The position numbers and the translations under genes were made by a program. Positions 9,700 through 16,881 of a stretch of DNA of 23,218 nt are shown in pieces. The notes beneath the pieces are model-generated. The model searched no databases, was not told the origin of the DNA, and saw nothing but the letters and a program-made list of their open reading frames with translations. The stretch covers positions 1 through 23,218 of the forward strand of contig CAIXAY010000455.1 in assembly GCA_903917505.1 (NCBI GenBank), read 5' to 3'. Position 1 is the stretch's first letter, and each line of letters opens with the position of its first letter. The stretch comes from an uncultured beta proteobacterium. Its GTDB lineage: Bacteria; Pseudomonadota; Gammaproteobacteria; Burkholderiales; Rhodocyclaceae.

Positions 9700-10836
9700 T
9701 CACCAACCGTAAAAGCGCTGCCATATTTCGGCGCCGCCGGGTGTCAATGCGCAATATTCCGGAAACTGGGCGCCGGTAGCGCAGGCGTGATTGGGCAGGA
9801 TGCGCAGCAGCGTTCCGACCGGGAAACGCGCGGCAATGTCCGGATCGGCCGCACCCTCGCGCGACACGATGCCATGCTCCTGATTGGCGCCGCTCACGAG
9901 GTAACCGGGCAACGGCGTTCCGTCCGCGGCGCAGACCTGCCCGAAGCCGAAATCGCGCTTCTGCTTCTGCGTGCCGCGATCGCGGCTCATGGCCATCCAG
10001 CCGGCATCGACGATGGCCCAGCCGTTCTCGGCCTGGTGGCCGATGACCGTGGTCAGCACGCTCAAGGCGATGTCGTCGATGCGGCAGACACCGACGTTGT
10101 GCATCACCAGGTCGAAGAAGACATAGACGCCGGCGCGCACTTCGGTGACGCCGTCGAGTCGCCTTGCCGAGAGCGCCGTCGGCGTCGAGCCGACGCTGAC
10201 TTCGGCGCACGGCAGGCCCGCCGCGCGAATGCGCCCGGCGGCGCGCACGCAGCCGGCGCGTTCCTGTTCGGCCATGGCTTCCAGGGCGGCCGGCGTGTCG
10301 AGATCGTAGCTCGAGCCGGCATGGGTCATCACGCCGCCCAGTCGCATGCCGCCGGCATGGAGGATCTGCGCCACGTCGAGCAGCTGACTGTCGTCCGGCT
10401 TGATTCCCGAACGATGGCCGTCGCAATCGACCTCGATCCAGACCTCGAAGGCTTCGCCGTGCGCCTTGCCGAAAGCCACTACGGCGGCCGCAGCGGCGGC
10501 GTTGTCGGTGATGATCTTGAGCGCGCAGCCCTGGCGGCGCAGCGCCAGCACCTTCTCAAGCTTGCCCGGCGCGATGCCGACCGCGTAAAGAATATCGGCG
10601 ACGCCCGCGGCGAAGAATTCTTCCGCCTCCTTGAGCGTTGACACGGTGATGCCCTGCGCGCCGGCGGCGATCTGCGCGCGCACCACCGGCAGGCACTTGC
10701 TGGTCTTGACGTGCGGGCGGAAACGCACGCCGAGCGCGCTCAGGCGCGTCTGCATGCGCGCGATGTTGGCCTGCATGCGCGCCACGTCGATAATCACCGC
10801 CGGGGTGTCGAGCGCGGCAAGTGGATTTGCCGTCAT
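9700..10836 (-). CDS. DSD1-family fold-type III PLP enzyme (3-hydroxy-D-aspartate dehydratase or aldolase-like)
   Basis: This 378-residue enzyme has an alanine-racemase-like N-terminal PLP barrel and a D-serine-dehydratase-like C-terminal domain. The PLP lysine is K44 in RFRPHVKTSKC, and TPAVIIDVARMQANI at the start is typical. Near the C-terminus, ILPNHAC supplies a metal pair H350-x-C352. Family knowledge: D-serine and D-threo-3-hydroxyaspartate dehydratases use His-x-Cys for zinc, while D-threonine aldolases use His-x-Asp. That favours a dehydratase making oxaloacetate and ammonia from 3-hydroxy-D-aspartate. The gene is also in the family of BhcC, beta-hydroxyaspartate aldolase. Its ATG (10836-10834) shares one base with the stop of the upstream ammonia-lyase gene (TGATG), so the two are translationally coupled. 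The open frame continues upstream to 11670 but overlaps that gene, so the MTANPL start is used. Confidence 0.88.
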   Translation of the reverse strand: MTANPLAALDTPAVIIDVARMQANIARMQTRLSALGVRFRPHVKTSKCLPVVRAQIAAGAQGITVSTLKEAEEFFAAGVADILYAVGIAPGKLEKVLALRRQGCALKIITDNAAAAAAVVAFGKAHGEAFEVWIEVDCDGHRSGIKPDDSQLLDVAQILHAGGMRLGGVMTHAGSSYDLDTPAALEAMAEQERAGCVRAAGRIRAAGLPCAEVSVGSTPTALSARRLDGVTEVRAGVYVFFDLVMHNVGVCRIDDIALSVLTTVIGHQAENGWAIVDAGWMAMSRDRGTQKQKRDFGFGQVCAADGTPLPGYLVSGANQEHGIVSREGAADPDIAARFPVGTLLRILPNHACATGAQFPEYCALTPGGAEIWQRFYGW

Positions 10837-11798
10837 CACGCGCTCATCAGCGCACAGAAGCGTTCGAGATCGACGTTGCCGCCGCTGATGATCACGCCGA
10901 CGCGCTGGCCCTGCAGCTGCGACTTCGCTGCGCGCACCGCGGCCAGGCCGAGCGCGCCGGTCGGCTCGACCATCAGCTTCATGCGCGTGGCGAAAAAGCG
11001 CAGGCAATCGACGAGCTCGGCGTCGCTCGCAGTCAGGATGTCGTCGACGTCGCGGCGGATGATCTCGAAAGTGTAAGCGCCGAGGTGCTGCGTCTGCGCG
11101 CCGTCGGCGATGGTCTTCGGCGTTTCGATATGGACGATGGCGCCGGAGCGGAAGGACTGCTGGCCGTCGTTGCCGGCTTCCGGCTCGACGCCGTAGATCT
11201 TGCAGCGCGGCGCTAGGGCGCGCGCCGACAGGGCCGACCCGGAGAGCAGGCCGCCGCCGCCGAGGCAGACGAAGAGCGCATCGAGTTCGCCGATGTCTTC
11301 GAACAGTTCCTGCGCCGCGGTGCCCTGGCCGGCGATCACATCGGGGTGGTCGTAGGGCGGAATCAGCGTCAGCCCGTGCTTCTCGGCGAGGTCGCGGCCG
11401 ATCGCTTCGCGATCTTCGGTGTAGCGGTCGTAGATCACGACCTTGCCGCCGTAGCCGCGCGTCGCCGCCATCTTCGCGGCCGGTGCGTCGTTCGGCATGA
11501 CGATGGTCGCGGGAATGCCGAGCAGCGACGCCGACAGGGCGATGGCCTGCGCGTGGTTGCCCGACGAAAAGGTGACAACGCCGGCCTTCTTCTGCTGCGC
11601 GTCGAATTTCGACAGCGCGTTGAAGGCGCCGCGAAACTTGAAGGCGCCCATGCGCTGCAGGTTTTCGCACTTGAAGAACAGCTCGGCGCCGGTTTCCCGG
11701 TTCATCGTACGCGAAGTCATCACCGGCGTGCGGTGCGCGTGGCCCTTGATGCGCCCGGCGGCGGCGATGACGTCGTCGTAGGTTGGAAGCTTGAGCAT
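10836..11798 (-). CDS. Serine racemase-like PLP ammonia-lyase (threonine / threo-3-hydroxyaspartate dehydratase, BhcB/EutB-like)
   Basis: This 320-residue fold-type II PLP enzyme is short, without the regulatory ACT domain of biosynthetic threonine deaminase (IlvA). The PLP lysine is K54 in GAFKFRGA. The substrate loop SSGNHAQ is at 78-84, the phosphate-binding glycine loop GGGGL at 180-184, EPTGA at 278-282 and SGGN at 305-308. Length and motifs match serine racemase, threo-3-hydroxyaspartate ammonia-lyase, BhcB of the beta-hydroxyaspartate cycle, and EutB of hydroxyectoine use. The fold-III PLP neighbour argues for 3-hydroxyaspartate over hydroxyectoine. The ATG at 11798 has AGGA upstream (in ACAGGACGACC). 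It sits 29 bases after the reductase-like gene and overlaps the next gene by one base. Substrate specificity cannot be read from the sequence alone. Confidence 0.88.
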   Translation of the reverse strand: MLKLPTYDDVIAAAGRIKGHAHRTPVMTSRTMNRETGAELFFKCENLQRMGAFKFRGAFNALSKFDAQQKKAGVVTFSSGNHAQAIALSASLLGIPATIVMPNDAPAAKMAATRGYGGKVVIYDRYTEDREAIGRDLAEKHGLTLIPPYDHPDVIAGQGTAAQELFEDIGELDALFVCLGGGGLLSGSALSARALAPRCKIYGVEPEAGNDGQQSFRSGAIVHIETPKTIADGAQTQHLGAYTFEIIRRDVDDILTASDAELVDCLRFFATRMKLMVEPTGALGLAAVRAAKSQLQGQRVGVIISGGNVDLERFCALMSA

Positions 11799-11827
11799 GA
11801 TGGTCGTCCTGTCGTGAGGGAGTGATC

Positions 11828-12811
11828 TTACCAGGGCCAGGCGATGCGCACGCCGGCCCCGCCGGCTTCGGCGCGCTGCTGCAAAAGGCGCGCGACGGTG
11901 AGGTCCTGCAGGGCGAGGCCGGTCAGGTCGAAGACGGTGATGTCGGCGGCCTGGCGGGTGAATCGGGCTTTGCCGGTGAAGAGGTCGCCGAGCGCGGTGC
12001 ATGGCGTTTCCGGCGCCCATTGCGTCTCGCCCATCTGGCGCGCTTGCCCCGCATCGTCGACGAAGAGCTGCGCGCGCGCCAGCAAGCCGGCGGGAAGCTC
12101 GCGCTTGCCGCGCGTGTCGGCGCCGACGCAGTTGAAGTGCGTGCCGGGCCGCACGGCTTCCAGGCTGAACAGCGCGCCGCCTCCGGGCGTCGCGGTGATG
12201 ACGATGTCGCTGTCGGCAACGGCCGCGTCGCCATCCTTGGCGTGCGAGAGTTCGATGTCCTTGCCGGCGGCGGTCGCGATGCCGGCTTCGAAGCCTGTGT
12301 CGCGCTGGCCGTCGACGCTGAGGTAGCGGACGCTGCGCAGCCCCGGCAGGAGGCGCAGCGCGAACTGCGTCTGAATCCGCGCCTGCACGCCGGTGCCGAA
12401 GACGCACAGTCGCGTGCTGTCGGCGCGCGCGAACTGGCGCAGCCCGAGACCGCCGGCGGCGCCGGTGCGCACGGTGGTGACGGCATTGCCGTCGATGACG
12501 CACAGCGGCCGCCCCGTCGCCGGGTCGAAAAGCAGGATGGTCGCCTGATGCGGCTCGCCGCCGAGGCGGCGATTGTCGGGCCAGAAGCCGGCGGCCTTGA
12601 AGCCGAGCAGGCCCTGTGTTCCGACATCACCGGACTTGATGCCGAAAACGCCGCCGGTCGCCAGCTTCTCGCGCACGACCGGGAAGACGCGCCCCGCTGC
12701 ATCGCTGTGCAATACGAAGGCCTCGCGCACGGCGGCGAGGACTTCATCGGGCTGCAACAAGGACTCGACATGATTCTTGTCGAGCAGCAACAGTTGGGCG
12801 TTTTCGCGCAT
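11828..12811 (-). CDS. Ornithine cyclodeaminase/mu-crystallin family protein (iminosuccinate reductase BhcD-like)
   Basis: This 327-residue NAD(P)-dependent enzyme is in the OCD/mu-crystallin family, whose members include ornithine cyclodeaminase, alanine dehydrogenase, ketimine reductases, EutC and the iminosuccinate reductase BhcD. Visible landmarks are GIKSGD (57-62, substrate lysine K59), VTTVRTGAAGGLG (111-123), the Rossmann loop FGTGVQA (138-144), GADTRGKRELP (230-240) and FDLTGLALQDLTVA (294-307). The ATG at 12811 has AAAGGA at correct spacing. It is the first gene of a three-gene operon with two PLP enzymes whose product could be iminosuccinate, so reduction of iminosuccinate to aspartate is the most economical guess. 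True ornithine cyclodeaminase activity is less likely because there are no ornithine or proline genes nearby. Operon context is the only support for the specific substrate. Confidence 0.88.
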   Translation of the reverse strand: MRENAQLLLLDKNHVESLLQPDEVLAAVREAFVLHSDAAGRVFPVVREKLATGGVFGIKSGDVGTQGLLGFKAAGFWPDNRRLGGEPHQATILLFDPATGRPLCVIDGNAVTTVRTGAAGGLGLRQFARADSTRLCVFGTGVQARIQTQFALRLLPGLRSVRYLSVDGQRDTGFEAGIATAAGKDIELSHAKDGDAAVADSDIVITATPGGGALFSLEAVRPGTHFNCVGADTRGKRELPAGLLARAQLFVDDAGQARQMGETQWAPETPCTALGDLFTGKARFTRQAADITVFDLTGLALQDLTVARLLQQRAEAGGAGVRIAWPW

Positions 12812-12871
12812 GGCCAATCCTTTTTTTATGCCGCGGCGCTTGATCGCACCGTGCCGCCGCGCGCCGCATAA

Positions 12872-12915
12872 TGCGAGCATATCGCAGGTCCGCGGCCGGT
12901 CGGCGATTTGTCGCC
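12872..12915. promoter_or_regulatory. Two short palindromes upstream of the enzyme operon (candidate operators)
   Basis: In the 243-base divergent gap, TGCGA-N5-TCGCA (12872-12886) and GGCGA-N4-TCGCC (12902-12915) are perfect dyads of 5-bp arms, 16 bases apart edge to edge. They lie 61-104 bases upstream of the operon start at 12811, a plausible place for a regulator. No LysR or IclR gene adjoins the operon. Dyads this short arise by chance in GC-rich DNA, so the call is tentative. Confidence 0.3.
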
Positions 12916-12992
12916 AAAAAATCTCGAGCGACAAGCGCCGCTGCCTGTCTTGCGCCTGCCAAGCACGCAAGAAGTCACGGCCAGGGGATGCG

Positions 12993-13007
12993 ATATTGCT
13001 AGAATAT
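12993..13007 (+). promoter_or_regulatory. Candidate extended -10 promoter for the hybrid kinase gene, within a dyad
   Basis: TG at 12997-12998 followed by TAGAAT at 13000-13005 fits an extended -10 element (TGnTAnAAT). It sits about 50 bases upstream of the kinase ATG, in a locally AT-rich patch. No convincing -35 hexamer is present 17 bases upstream. The element lies inside a perfect dyad, ATATT (12993-12997), 5 bases, AATAT (13003-13007), which could bind a regulator. Confidence 0.35.
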
Positions 13008-13054
13008 GCGCCGCGACGACGCTGCGATCGGGGCGTCGCGAATCTGGAGTCGCA

Positions 13055-14959
13055 ATGAATCTCGTATCTTCCCTGCCGCAGAGTTCGCCACGGCTGTCGC
13101 ATCGCGCCGCGCGCTATGGCGGCGCGCTCGTCGCCGTGGCCGCGGCGATGGGTTTGCGGCTGGTGCTGGAAGAATGGTTCGGACCCGGCTTGCCCGCTTT
13201 CATCACCTTCTATCCGATGGTGATGACCGTGGCGATTCTCGCCGGTTTCGGTCCTGGCGTGGTGGCGGCGCTGGCGGCCGACGTGACGGCGGCGATCTGG
13301 ATCGTTTCGCCGGCCGGGCAGTTCTCGCTGGGTGCGCCGATCGACCGGGTGGCGCTGGCGATTTTTTTCGCCATGGGCCTGCTCATCAGCGTGATTGCCG
13401 AAGCCTATCGGCGCAATCGGCGCAAGGCCGAGGCTTACGACCGCGAAGTGGCGTTGCGCGCCAGCCAGGAGGCCGTGCGCGAGAGCGAGGCGCTGTTCCG
13501 CACGATCTTCGACAACAACCTGGACGCCGCGCTGCTGACCACCCCGGACGGGGGAATCCTGGCCGCCAATGCCGAGGCGAGACGGATTTTCGGGCGCAGC
13601 GAAGATGAATTGCGTGTGCTCGGTCGTCAGGGCGTCATGGACCTGGCGGACCCGCGTCTCGCGCCGGCGCTGGCGCAGCGCGAGGCGCAAGGCTGGTTTC
13701 GCGGCGAACTGACCGTGATCGGCGCCGGCGGGCGGAAATTTCCCGCCGAAATTTCTTCTTCGGTATTCGTCGGCCGCGGCGGGCGGCGCATGACCAGCAT
13801 GCTGATCCGCGACATCACCGATCGCCAGCGGGCCGAGGCGGCCTTGCGCGCCGCCCTGGCCGACGCCGAACGAGCCAACAACGCCAAGTCGCGCTTCCTG
13901 GCGGCGGCCAGCCATGATCTGCGGCAACCGCTGTCGGCGCTCGGCGTCTATGCCGGCTCGCTCAAGAATACGTCGGCCCCGCCGGACCCGAAGCTGGTCG
14001 CGAACATGCTCGATTGCATTGCCGATCTGGGCGACCTGCTCAGCGACTTGCTCGACCTCCGCAAGCTCGATGCGGGCGTGGTCAGCCCGTGCGTCAGCGA
14101 CTTTGCGATCGCTCAGGTGTTGGCCAACGTCGAGTCGGTGTATGGAGCGGAAGCCCGGGTGAAGTCACTGCAACTGCGCTGCGCTGCCTCGCAGCTGACG
14201 GCGCGCACCGACCCGGTACTGATCAGGCGCATTCTGGGCAATCTCGTCGACAACGCCTTGCGCTATACCGAGCGCGGCGGCGTGCTGATCGCTTGCCGCC
14301 GCCGCCAGGGCAAGACCTGGGTTGAAGTCTGGGATACCGGCATCGGCATTCCGGCCGACAAGACCGCGGACATCTTCGAGGAATTCAAGCAGCTGGGCGA
14401 CGGCGCGCGCAATAGCGGCAGTGGCCTGGGCCTGGCCATTGCGGCCAGGATGGCGACGCTGCTCGGCCTGGAAATCAGTGTGCGCTCCCGGCCGGGGCGG
14501 GGATCGGTGTTCGCCATCGAGTTGCCGCTCGGGGAGCGGCAACTCGCGATGCCGCCGCCGGCGCCGCCCGCGACGATCGCGCGCTCGCTGCGGATCGCCC
14601 TGGCCGAAGACAATTCGCTGGTGCGCGAAGCCTTGATCATCGGCTTGCGCGGCCTGGGTCATCAAGTGGTGGCGAGCGCCAGCGCGGCCGAGTTGCTGTC
14701 CAGGCTCGATCTTGTGCCGCCGGACATCGTGGTGTCGGACTACCGGCTGACGCTGGGCGAGACCGGGTATGACGTCATCACGGCGGTTCGCGCGCGTTAC
14801 CGGAGCGATTTGCCGGCCTTCCTGATTACCGGCGATACCGACCCGAAACTGCTGCGCCGGATGACCGACCGCGGCATCGTCGTTCTGCACAAGCCGCTCA
14901 GCCTGGAAACCATGCAGGCCAGCCTCGAGGACTTGACCCATGCGGCGGTGCCGGCTTGA
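13055..14959 (+). CDS. Hybrid sensor histidine kinase / response regulator with PAS domain
   Basis: This 634-residue membrane sensor has, in order: hydrophobic segments at about 22-115 with DUF4118/KdpD-like sequence (FGPGLPAFITFYPMVM, FGPGVVAALAADVTAAIWI); a coiled linker; a PAS domain at about 143-258; a HisKA domain with phospho-acceptor H287 in AAASHDLRQPLSAL; a HATPase_c with N400 in NLVDN, DTGIGIP (427-433) and GSGLGL (455-460); and a C-terminal receiver domain with acidic pair E518/D519, phospho-acceptor D562 in VVSDYRL, and K613 in HKP. All catalytic residues are present. TGGAG (13045-13049) supports the ATG at 13055; the frame extends further upstream without a better start. It is divergent from the enzyme operon. 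No separate response regulator is beside it, so its output partner and signal are unknown. Confidence 0.92.
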   Translation: MNLVSSLPQSSPRLSHRAARYGGALVAVAAAMGLRLVLEEWFGPGLPAFITFYPMVMTVAILAGFGPGVVAALAADVTAAIWIVSPAGQFSLGAPIDRVALAIFFAMGLLISVIAEAYRRNRRKAEAYDREVALRASQEAVRESEALFRTIFDNNLDAALLTTPDGGILAANAEARRIFGRSEDELRVLGRQGVMDLADPRLAPALAQREAQGWFRGELTVIGAGGRKFPAEISSSVFVGRGGRRMTSMLIRDITDRQRAEAALRAALADAERANNAKSRFLAAASHDLRQPLSALGVYAGSLKNTSAPPDPKLVANMLDCIADLGDLLSDLLDLRKLDAGVVSPCVSDFAIAQVLANVESVYGAEARVKSLQLRCAASQLTARTDPVLIRRILGNLVDNALRYTERGGVLIACRRRQGKTWVEVWDTGIGIPADKTADIFEEFKQLGDGARNSGSGLGLAIAARMATLLGLEISVRSRPGRGSVFAIELPLGERQLAMPPPAPPATIARSLRIALAEDNSLVREALIIGLRGLGHQVVASASAAELLSRLDLVPPDIVVSDYRLTLGETGYDVITAVRARYRSDLPAFLITGDTDPKLLRRMTDRGIVVLHKPLSLETMQASLEDLTHAAVPA

Positions 14960-15109
14960 CGGAAGTTGCCGAGCGGCCAGGTAATCCGCACCGCCGCTGG
15001 CGATCCCGAAGCGCTAGACTGTAAGGCCGAGACCGGAGTTTCCGCTGTTCACCAGGGCAACGCGGCAGGTCTCGCTCAGCGTTTCCGGCCATCAAGCATG
15101 AGGTTAGCG

Positions 15110-15406
15110 ATGCCATCACGATCATCGATTCGGTTCCGTTTCAAAGCCGCCGCAGCGTTAGGCGCGGTGTTCGTCCTGTTCGGCTGCGCGGCGCCCCGGC
15201 CGGCCTCGCCCGCAGCGGAGGAATCGGCGATCGTGACGGGAATTGCGTCGGGGCGCGCGAGCGTCGCCGGGGAAAAATCGTACGTGCTGCGCACCGCCAA
15301 GGGCCGCGTCTATTTCATATCGCAAGTCCTCGGGAAGCCGCTGAAAGAAGGCGACTCCGTCGAGCTTGAACTGACGCCGAACGGGGCCCGCATTCGGGAA
15401 AAATAG
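15110..15406 (+). CDS. Small predicted lipoprotein of unknown function
   Basis: This 98-residue protein has a basic start (MPSRSSIRFRFK), a hydrophobic core, and a lipobox LFGC with C26 as the predicted lipidated residue. The mature part is about 73 residues: a Pro/Ala linker, then a compact beta-rich segment (YVLRTAKGRVYFISQVLG, KEGDSVELELTPNGARIREK) that could form a small SH3- or OB-like barrel. I do not recognise a named family. The start at 15110 is preferred because GAGG at 15100-15103 is well placed. An ATG at 15098 adds only four residues. It stands 150 bases after the kinase gene and 125 before the PilZ gene, so its links are unclear. Asp or Ser at +2 could have helped predict sorting, but +2 here is Ala, which suggests the outer membrane by the usual enterobacterial rule. 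Confidence 0.7.
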   Translation: MPSRSSIRFRFKAAAALGAVFVLFGCAAPRPASPAAEESAIVTGIASGRASVAGEKSYVLRTAKGRVYFISQVLGKPLKEGDSVELELTPNGARIREK

Positions 15407-15455
15407 CGGGAAAGCCGGCGCGCAGGCTGGGTGCATGCCGGCCGGAAATCGCCTG

Positions 15456-15487
15456 TTGCATGTCAATGGCATATTAAGTAAGATAAT
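15456..15487 (+). promoter_or_regulatory. Candidate sigma-70-type promoter for the PilZ gene
   Basis: A locally AT-rich island in GC-rich DNA contains TTGCAT (15456-15461), 17 bases, then TAAGAT (15479-15484); an overlapping GATAAT (15482-15487) is a closer -10 but at 20-base spacing. The PilZ start is about 45 bases downstream. The -35 match is weak (3 of 6). Confidence 0.35.
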
Positions 15488-15531
15488 CCTCGTGTCGATC
15501 GATCGAAAGTCCGTCACGCGGGGTGAATGAT

Positions 15532-15864
15532 ATGGCCATGTTGAACACGTCGCATGAAATGCGGGCATCCTACCGAAAGCCGATGCACGGGCCGGGGGAA
15601 CTGCTCGACGCGGTGAGCGACCGCGCAAGCGCCATCGAATTGCTCGATATCTCGGCCGGTGGCGTTTCGTTTCTGTCGACCGCAATGCTCCAGAAGGATA
15701 GTATCTGGCTTGTCCGTTTCCAGTTGAATGGCGAAAAAGTGCGCGGCGTGGTGCGCATCAGCTACTGCGTCAAGCACATTCTGACCGAGGCTTACCGCGT
15801 GGGCGCAGAATTCAAAAACTGGGAATCCCCCTATCTACTGACCATCAAGCGCTTTCTGGATTAG
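15532..15864 (+). CDS. PilZ domain protein (predicted c-di-GMP receptor)
   Basis: This 110-residue single-domain PilZ protein is predicted to bind cyclic di-GMP and modulate motility, pili or exopolysaccharide by protein contact. The two nucleotide-binding motifs are present: RASYR (R11, R15; RxxxR) near the N-terminus, and DISAGG (D39, S41, G44; D/NxSxxG). GAEF follows near residue 91, a typical final strand. GGTGA at 15522-15526 supports the ATG at 15532. A GTG at 15523 and an ATG at 15538 are alternatives. It is preceded by its own candidate promoter and followed by gluQRS after 40 bases, so the two may share a transcript. No diguanylate cyclase or phosphodiesterase lies in the window. Confidence 0.88.
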   Translation: MAMLNTSHEMRASYRKPMHGPGELLDAVSDRASAIELLDISAGGVSFLSTAMLQKDSIWLVRFQLNGEKVRGVVRISYCVKHILTEAYRVGAEFKNWESPYLLTIKRFLD

Positions 15865-15904
15865 CGAAAATCGACCCTAGTTACTTCCAGCCGATCAGGC
15901 TGGC

Positions 15905-16861
15905 ATGAATACGCTGCCCGCCGGTTCGCCGGCCACCGCTTTGCCGGCCACTTATCGCGGCCGCTTCGCGCCCTCGCCCAGCGGTCCGCTGCATTTCGGT
16001 TCGCTGGTCGCTGCGCTCGGGAGCTATCTCGATGCGCGCGCCAACGGCGGCCAGTGGCTGCTGCGCATCGAGGATGTCGACGAGCCGCGCACGATGCCGG
16101 GCGCGGCCGAAGGAATCCTGCGCACCCTCGAGGCTTTCGGCTTCGAGTGGGACGGCGAGGTGGTCGTGCAGAGCGAGCGCCTCGACCGCTATCACGCCGC
16201 GCTCGTCCGTCTGCAAGCCGATGGCATGGCCTATCCCTGTGCCTGCTCGCGCAGCGAGATCGCCGCCGCGACACAGATTGCCGCAATCGACGGCGGGCTC
16301 GTCTATCCGGGAAGCTGCCGCGCCGGGCTGGGTGCGGGCAAAGCGGCGCGCGCGTGGCGCCTGCGCGTTCCCGACCGCGAATTCTCGTTTGTCGATCGCG
16401 TGCAGGGACCGTCGCGGCAGAATCTCGAACGCGAGGTCGGCGATTTCGTCTTGTTGCGCGCCGACGGGCAGTATGCCTATCAACTGGCGGTCGTCGTCGA
16501 TGATGCGGCGCAGGGCGTCAATGCCGTCGTGCGCGGTGTCGACCTGATCGCTTCGACCGCGCGCCAGATCTGGCTGCAGCAATGCCTTGGCGTGCCGACG
16601 CCGAGTTACGCGCATCTGCCGGTGGTGGTCAACGCGGCCGGCGAAAAACTTTCCAAGCAGACGCTGGCCGCCGCCGTCACGCCAATCGGCGGCAGTGCGC
16701 TGCTGGCGCGCGCGCTGACCTTTCTCGGCCACGCCGTGCCCGGCGAAGTGCGCGATCTGCCGGTCGCCGATTTCTGGCGCTGGGCGATTGCGAACTGGTC
16801 GATAGCCCGTGTTCCCGCGGTGCGCGCGATCTTTCCCGGCGGCGCCGCGCTGCCCTTGTAG
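15905..16861 (+). CDS. gluQRS: Glutamyl-Q tRNA(Asp) synthetase
   Basis: GluQRS is a paralogue of the catalytic half of glutamyl-tRNA synthetase. It lacks the anticodon-binding domain and attaches glutamate to queuosine at the wobble position of tRNA(Asp). The 318-residue length fits. RGRFAPSPSGPLHFGSL holds the HIGH-like signature (HFGS, 30-33). The KMSKS-like loop is KLSKQ (248-252). Zinc ligands C112, C114, Y134 and C138 (PCAC ... YPGSC) match the C-x-C-Y-C arrangement of this family. RIEDVDEPR is also characteristic. The ATG at 15905 has only an AGG a few bases upstream. It is convergent with the next gene, with a gap of 20 bases. Confidence 0.95.
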   Translation: MNTLPAGSPATALPATYRGRFAPSPSGPLHFGSLVAALGSYLDARANGGQWLLRIEDVDEPRTMPGAAEGILRTLEAFGFEWDGEVVVQSERLDRYHAALVRLQADGMAYPCACSRSEIAAATQIAAIDGGLVYPGSCRAGLGAGKAARAWRLRVPDREFSFVDRVQGPSRQNLEREVGDFVLLRADGQYAYQLAVVVDDAAQGVNAVVRGVDLIASTARQIWLQQCLGVPTPSYAHLPVVVNAAGEKLSKQTLAAAVTPIGGSALLARALTFLGHAVPGEVRDLPVADFWRWAIANWSIARVPAVRAIFPGGAALPL

Positions 16862-16881
16862 GGGAAGTTGGCCCCGGCCAG

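Noticed and set aside
10837..11670. Possible fusion of the DSD1-family protein with an upstream Arg-rich segment
   Set aside because: The extension is the shadow of the ammonia-lyase gene; the MTANPL start overlaps that gene's stop by one base, as expected for coupled genes.
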